Translations under genes and position numbers: made by a program
Notes under the pieces: generated by a model
What the model saw: only the letters and a program-made list of their open reading frames with translations
Told to the model about the DNA's origin: nothing
The model's database searches: none
Assembly (NCBI GenBank): GCA_029052615.1
Contig: JAIDIR010000285.1
Location: 1-7,878 of the forward strand
Direction: 5' to 3'
DNA: 7,878 bases
Source of the DNA: Clostridia bacterium
GTDB taxonomy: Bacteria; Bacillota; Clostridia; Christensenellales; Borkfalkiaceae
Shown here: piece after piece, positions 6,238 through 7,878 of the stretch
How the letters are laid out: each line of letters opens with the position of its first letter
How positions within the stretch are numbered: position 1 is the stretch's first letter

Positions 6238-6356
6238 CTCTGATTAGAAGCAAGCAAGACAAGGAGCGTGAGCACCGACCGCAGGGAGTGTACACAGAAG
6301 TACACGACCAAGGCGGCGCGGAACGCGACGCAGTATTGCGCAGCTTATAATCAGAG
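6238..6356. mobile_element. MITE-like 119-base element with terminal inverted repeats
   Basis: The ends CTCTGATTAGAAGC (6238-6251) and GCTTATAATCAGAG (6343-6356) are inverted copies matching at 13 of 14 bases. Inside is a 6-base-pair stem, GTGTAC/GTACAC (6288-6293 with 6300-6305). The interior is GC-rich and has no gene. It fills the gap between the ferredoxin terminator and trmN6. No clear target-site duplication is seen, and no transposase is in the window. It may be a miniature inverted-repeat element, a dispersed palindromic repeat or a structured RNA leader of trmN6. Only one copy is visible, so mobility is inference. Confidence 0.55.
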
Positions 6357-6394
6357 ATAAAGTAAAGGGCGGGGCGCATACCGCACCCCGCCCT
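6355..6394 (-). terminator. Intrinsic terminator of the ferredoxin gene
   Basis: Arms 6366-6374 and 6386-6394 form nine GC-rich base pairs, extended by two more past one mismatch, around a 5-base loop. On the minus strand the stem is followed by TTTACTTTATC. It starts 18 bases after the ferredoxin stop and separates that gene from trmN6. Confidence 0.85.
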
Positions 6395-6412
6395 ATTTGA
6401 CTAGCCTGTTTC

Positions 6413-6583
6413 TTACTCGGGTTTGATTGCACCGGTAGGGCAACCGTCTTCGCAAGCGCCGCAGTCGATGCAAACATCGGGATCAACTACGTACTTATCC
6501 GCGCCCTCGGAGATTGCGCTGACGGGGCAGGTAGCAGCGCAAGCGCCGCAGCTTACACATTCATCTGTAACAACGTGTGCCAT
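6413..6583 (-). CDS. 2[4Fe-4S] clostridial-type ferredoxin
   Basis: Encodes 56 residues, the usual size of clostridial ferredoxins. Two CxxCxxCxxxCP motifs are complete: C9, C12, C15, C19-P20 and C38, C41, C44, C48-P49. By family rule, the first three cysteines of one motif and the last of the other bind each cubane. The protein is a soluble low-potential one-electron carrier for enzymes such as pyruvate:ferredoxin oxidoreductase or hydrogenase; the actual partner cannot be told. The start at 6583 has GGAGGAG eight bases upstream; an in-frame ATG at 6628 would translate across that site and is rejected. It has its own strong promoter and terminator, so it is a one-gene unit set between ricT and trmN6. 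High expression is likely. Confidence 0.95.
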   Translation of the reverse strand: MAHVVTDECVSCGACAATCPVSAISEGADKYVVDPDVCIDCGACEDGCPTGAIKPE

Positions 6584-6651
6584 TATTAAAACTCCTCCAT
6601 AATTTAATTTTATCAAAACGGTATGCACGGAAAATGCTCCCGTCGACGTTT

Positions 6652-6680
6652 ATTATATCACACAAAATTTATGCTGTAAA
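6652..6680 (-). promoter_or_regulatory. Strong sigma-A-type promoter of the ferredoxin gene
   Basis: Minus strand: -35 TTTACA (6680-6675), 17-base spacer, consensus -10 TATAAT (6657-6652) preceded by TGTGA, giving an extended -10. The start should be near 6645, with a leader of about 60 bases. It begins only 24 bases after the ricT stop, and no terminator is seen for ricT in that gap, so some read-through from ricT is likely. Confidence 0.9.
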
Positions 6681-6704
6681 GGGGGTAAGACAAATTTTGC
6701 GCCT

Positions 6705-7878
6705 TTAATTTTCCTGCTTTTCGGGGGGATTGCTCCCTTCCCTGTTCTTGCCGCCGCGCTTATGGTGTCTGTTTCTGCCGTTGTGGGGGCGTCTTTCGCC
6801 TTGATTATTGCGGTTGTTTTCACCGCCTACGCTGCCCGCGTTTTCGGGATTGGGGTTACCGTTACGGGGTTTCTTTTCGCGCCTTTGATTATCGTTGTTT
6901 CCGTCCGGTCTGTCGCCGCGGTTTTTATTGCGGTCACGGTTGTTGTCCCTGCGGTCGTTGCGGTTATCCCGCCTGTCGTTATTGCCTCCGCGCCTTTCGT
7001 TTTGTCTGTCGCCATGCCCCTGCTGCTGTCTGTCGCGCTGCTTATCGGTGTTAATCGCAACGGGCGGCTTTGCGCTCTCCGCGCCCTCCTCGGGAAGAAC
7101 GTCGCTGTCGTCGTCATCGTCAAAGCTTTCCTTGCCCATAACGACGTTGCCGCGCATAAACCTTATTTCGTCCACGGGATATTCGTGGTAGGAAACGTTT
7201 TCGTTCTGCTCGATTTTAACCTTGACGAGCATTTTAAGCATATTGACGTTAACGACCGTGCCCTTGCCGTCGGGCGTTTCCGCCTCGCTGCCTATCTTGG
7301 GCACCTTTTTGCACGCCTCGGCGTAGTACTCGTTTTCGTACGCAAGACAGCACATCAGCCTGCCGCACAGTCCCGAAATTTTGCCGGGGTTAAGCGAAAG
7401 CCCCTGATTTTTAGCCATCTTGACGGACACCTTTTTGGGCTCCGGCATACAGCCTATACAGCAACATTCCCTGCCGCAGGGGGCAAGTCCGCCGGTTATT
7501 TTTATTTCGTCGCGGATGTTTATCTGCCTCAGCTCTATCCGCATGCGGAACGCCGAGGAAAGGTCCTTTATAAGCTCCCTGAAATCCACCCTGTTTTCGG
7601 CAGTGAAAAAGAATACGACCTTGCTGCCGTCGAACGCAAACTCGCAGTCGACCAACTTCATTTCAAGACCACGCGCCGCAATTTTTTCCTGCGCGGTCTT
7701 CAAGGCTTCGCCCCTGCGTTCGGCGTTGCGTTTAACTTGCTCCTCGTCGCGCTTGGTGGCAATGCGCACGACGGGCTTTAAGGGGGAAACGACTTCGCTT
7801 TCGTCCACCTCTCCCTCGGGCAGCACCACCGTGGCGTATTCCAGCCCCTTTGCGGTTTCTACTATTACGCCCATGCCC
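6705..7878 (-). CDS. ricT: RicT/YaaT (PSP1-domain) Fe-S regulatory protein, 5' end missing
   Basis: At least 390 residues are visible; the frame runs off the right edge. The first ATG in the window (7874) is internal, because VIVETAKGLEY normally lies about 30 residues into the family. The PSP1 core is clear: EMKLVDCEFAFDGSKVVFFFTAENRVDFRELIKDL (71-105, counted from 7874), RIELRQINIRDE (112-123), KMAKNQGLSLNPGKISGLCGRLMCCLAYE (152-180). In Bacillus, RicT forms a complex with RicA and RicF that binds [4Fe-4S] clusters and FAD and acts with RNase Y in mRNA processing, competence and sporulation. Cys133, Cys138, Cys139, Cys170, Cys175 and Cys176 fit the conserved set; Cys137 and Cys142 are extra. 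From about 250 on, the family normally ends, but here an Asp-rich patch and about 120 residues rich in Arg, Asn, Asp, Gly and Gln follow. The family call is firm; the tail's role is unknown. Confidence 0.93.
   Translation of the reverse strand, partial: GMGVIVETAKGLEYATVVLPEGEVDESEVVSPLKPVVRIATKRDEEQVKRNAERRGEALKTAQEKIAARGLEMKLVDCEFAFDGSKVVFFFTAENRVDFRELIKDLSSAFRMRIELRQINIRDEIKITGGLAPCGRECCCIGCMPEPKKVSVKMAKNQGLSLNPGKISGLCGRLMCCLAYENEYYAEACKKVPKIGSEAETPDGKGTVVNVNMLKMLVKVKIEQNENVSYHEYPVDEIRFMRGNVVMGKESFDDDDDSDVLPEEGAESAKPPVAINTDKQRDRQQQGHGDRQNERRGGNNDRRDNRNDRRDNNRDRNKNRGDRPDGNNDNQRREKKPRNGNPNPENAGSVGGENNRNNQGERRPHNGRNRHHKRGGKNREGSNPPEKQEN

Noticed and set aside
6219..6311. N-terminal extension of TrmN6 to the ATG at 6311
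   Set aside because: The 31 residues are encoded by the inverted-repeat element and do not resemble the family, whose normal start is near MDLKLKDGE.
6584..6628. Longer ferredoxin start at 6628
   Set aside because: It would translate through the GGAGGAG ribosome site and add 15 residues not found in such ferredoxins.
6589..6645. Riboswitch in the ferredoxin leader
   Set aside because: About 60 bases with only the short palindrome CGTCGACG; no conserved riboswitch core or terminator-like alternative stem was found.
6762..7781. Plus-strand open frame of 339 codons opposite ricT
   Set aside because: It lies opposite a clear PSP1-family gene. The absence of stops comes from the GC-rich Arg/Asn/Asp codons of the tail.

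Overview
The window looks like chromosomal DNA of a low- to mid-GC Gram-positive anaerobe in the Clostridia, probably a gut lineage. The reasons are an 8-cysteine 2[4Fe-4S] clostridial-type ferredoxin, strong AGGAGG-type ribosome sites, sigma-A-like promoters with 17-base spacers, and a ricT...trmN6-rsmI order that matches the yaaT-yabA-yabB-yazA-yabC block of Bacillus subtilis. Genus cannot be read from the sequence.

Left part (1-2943): the left edge carries the first 19 codons of a minus-strand secreted-protein frame that is interrupted by TAA at codon 3. Next comes a strong hairpin (121-162), then a minus-strand gene (196-2685) for an 829-residue secreted or lipid-anchored protein. That protein has a His/Cys-rich N-terminal module, a Thr-Pro linker, Ig-like segments and two copies of one beta-rich module. 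Its promoter (2746-2774) lies between a perfect 12-base inverted repeat (2700-2711 / 2780-2791), so it could be an invertible promoter; this is a hypothesis only.

Middle (2944-3598): a plus-strand GtrA-family membrane protein with a 55-residue acidic N-terminal extension. It ends at a near-perfect bidirectional terminator shared with the convergent minus-strand operon.

Right part (3596-7878, all minus strand): in order of transcription, ricT (5' end outside the window, with a long disordered basic tail), a ferredoxin with its own promoter and terminator, a 119-base element with terminal inverted repeats, trmN6, rsmI (overlapping trmN6 by 4 bases) and a DUF697-type two-helix membrane protein 14 bases downstream. 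trmN6 and rsmI modify tRNA and 16S rRNA. RicT in Bacillus is part of an Fe-S complex acting with RNase Y. The block is therefore an RNA-maturation neighbourhood with an Fe-S electron carrier set into it.

No tRNA, rRNA, CRISPR array, transposase or prophage gene was seen. Nothing here is clearly a new system. The most testable oddities are the repeat-flanked promoter, the 119-base element abutting trmN6, the RicT tail with extra cysteines, and the interrupted signal peptide at the left edge.
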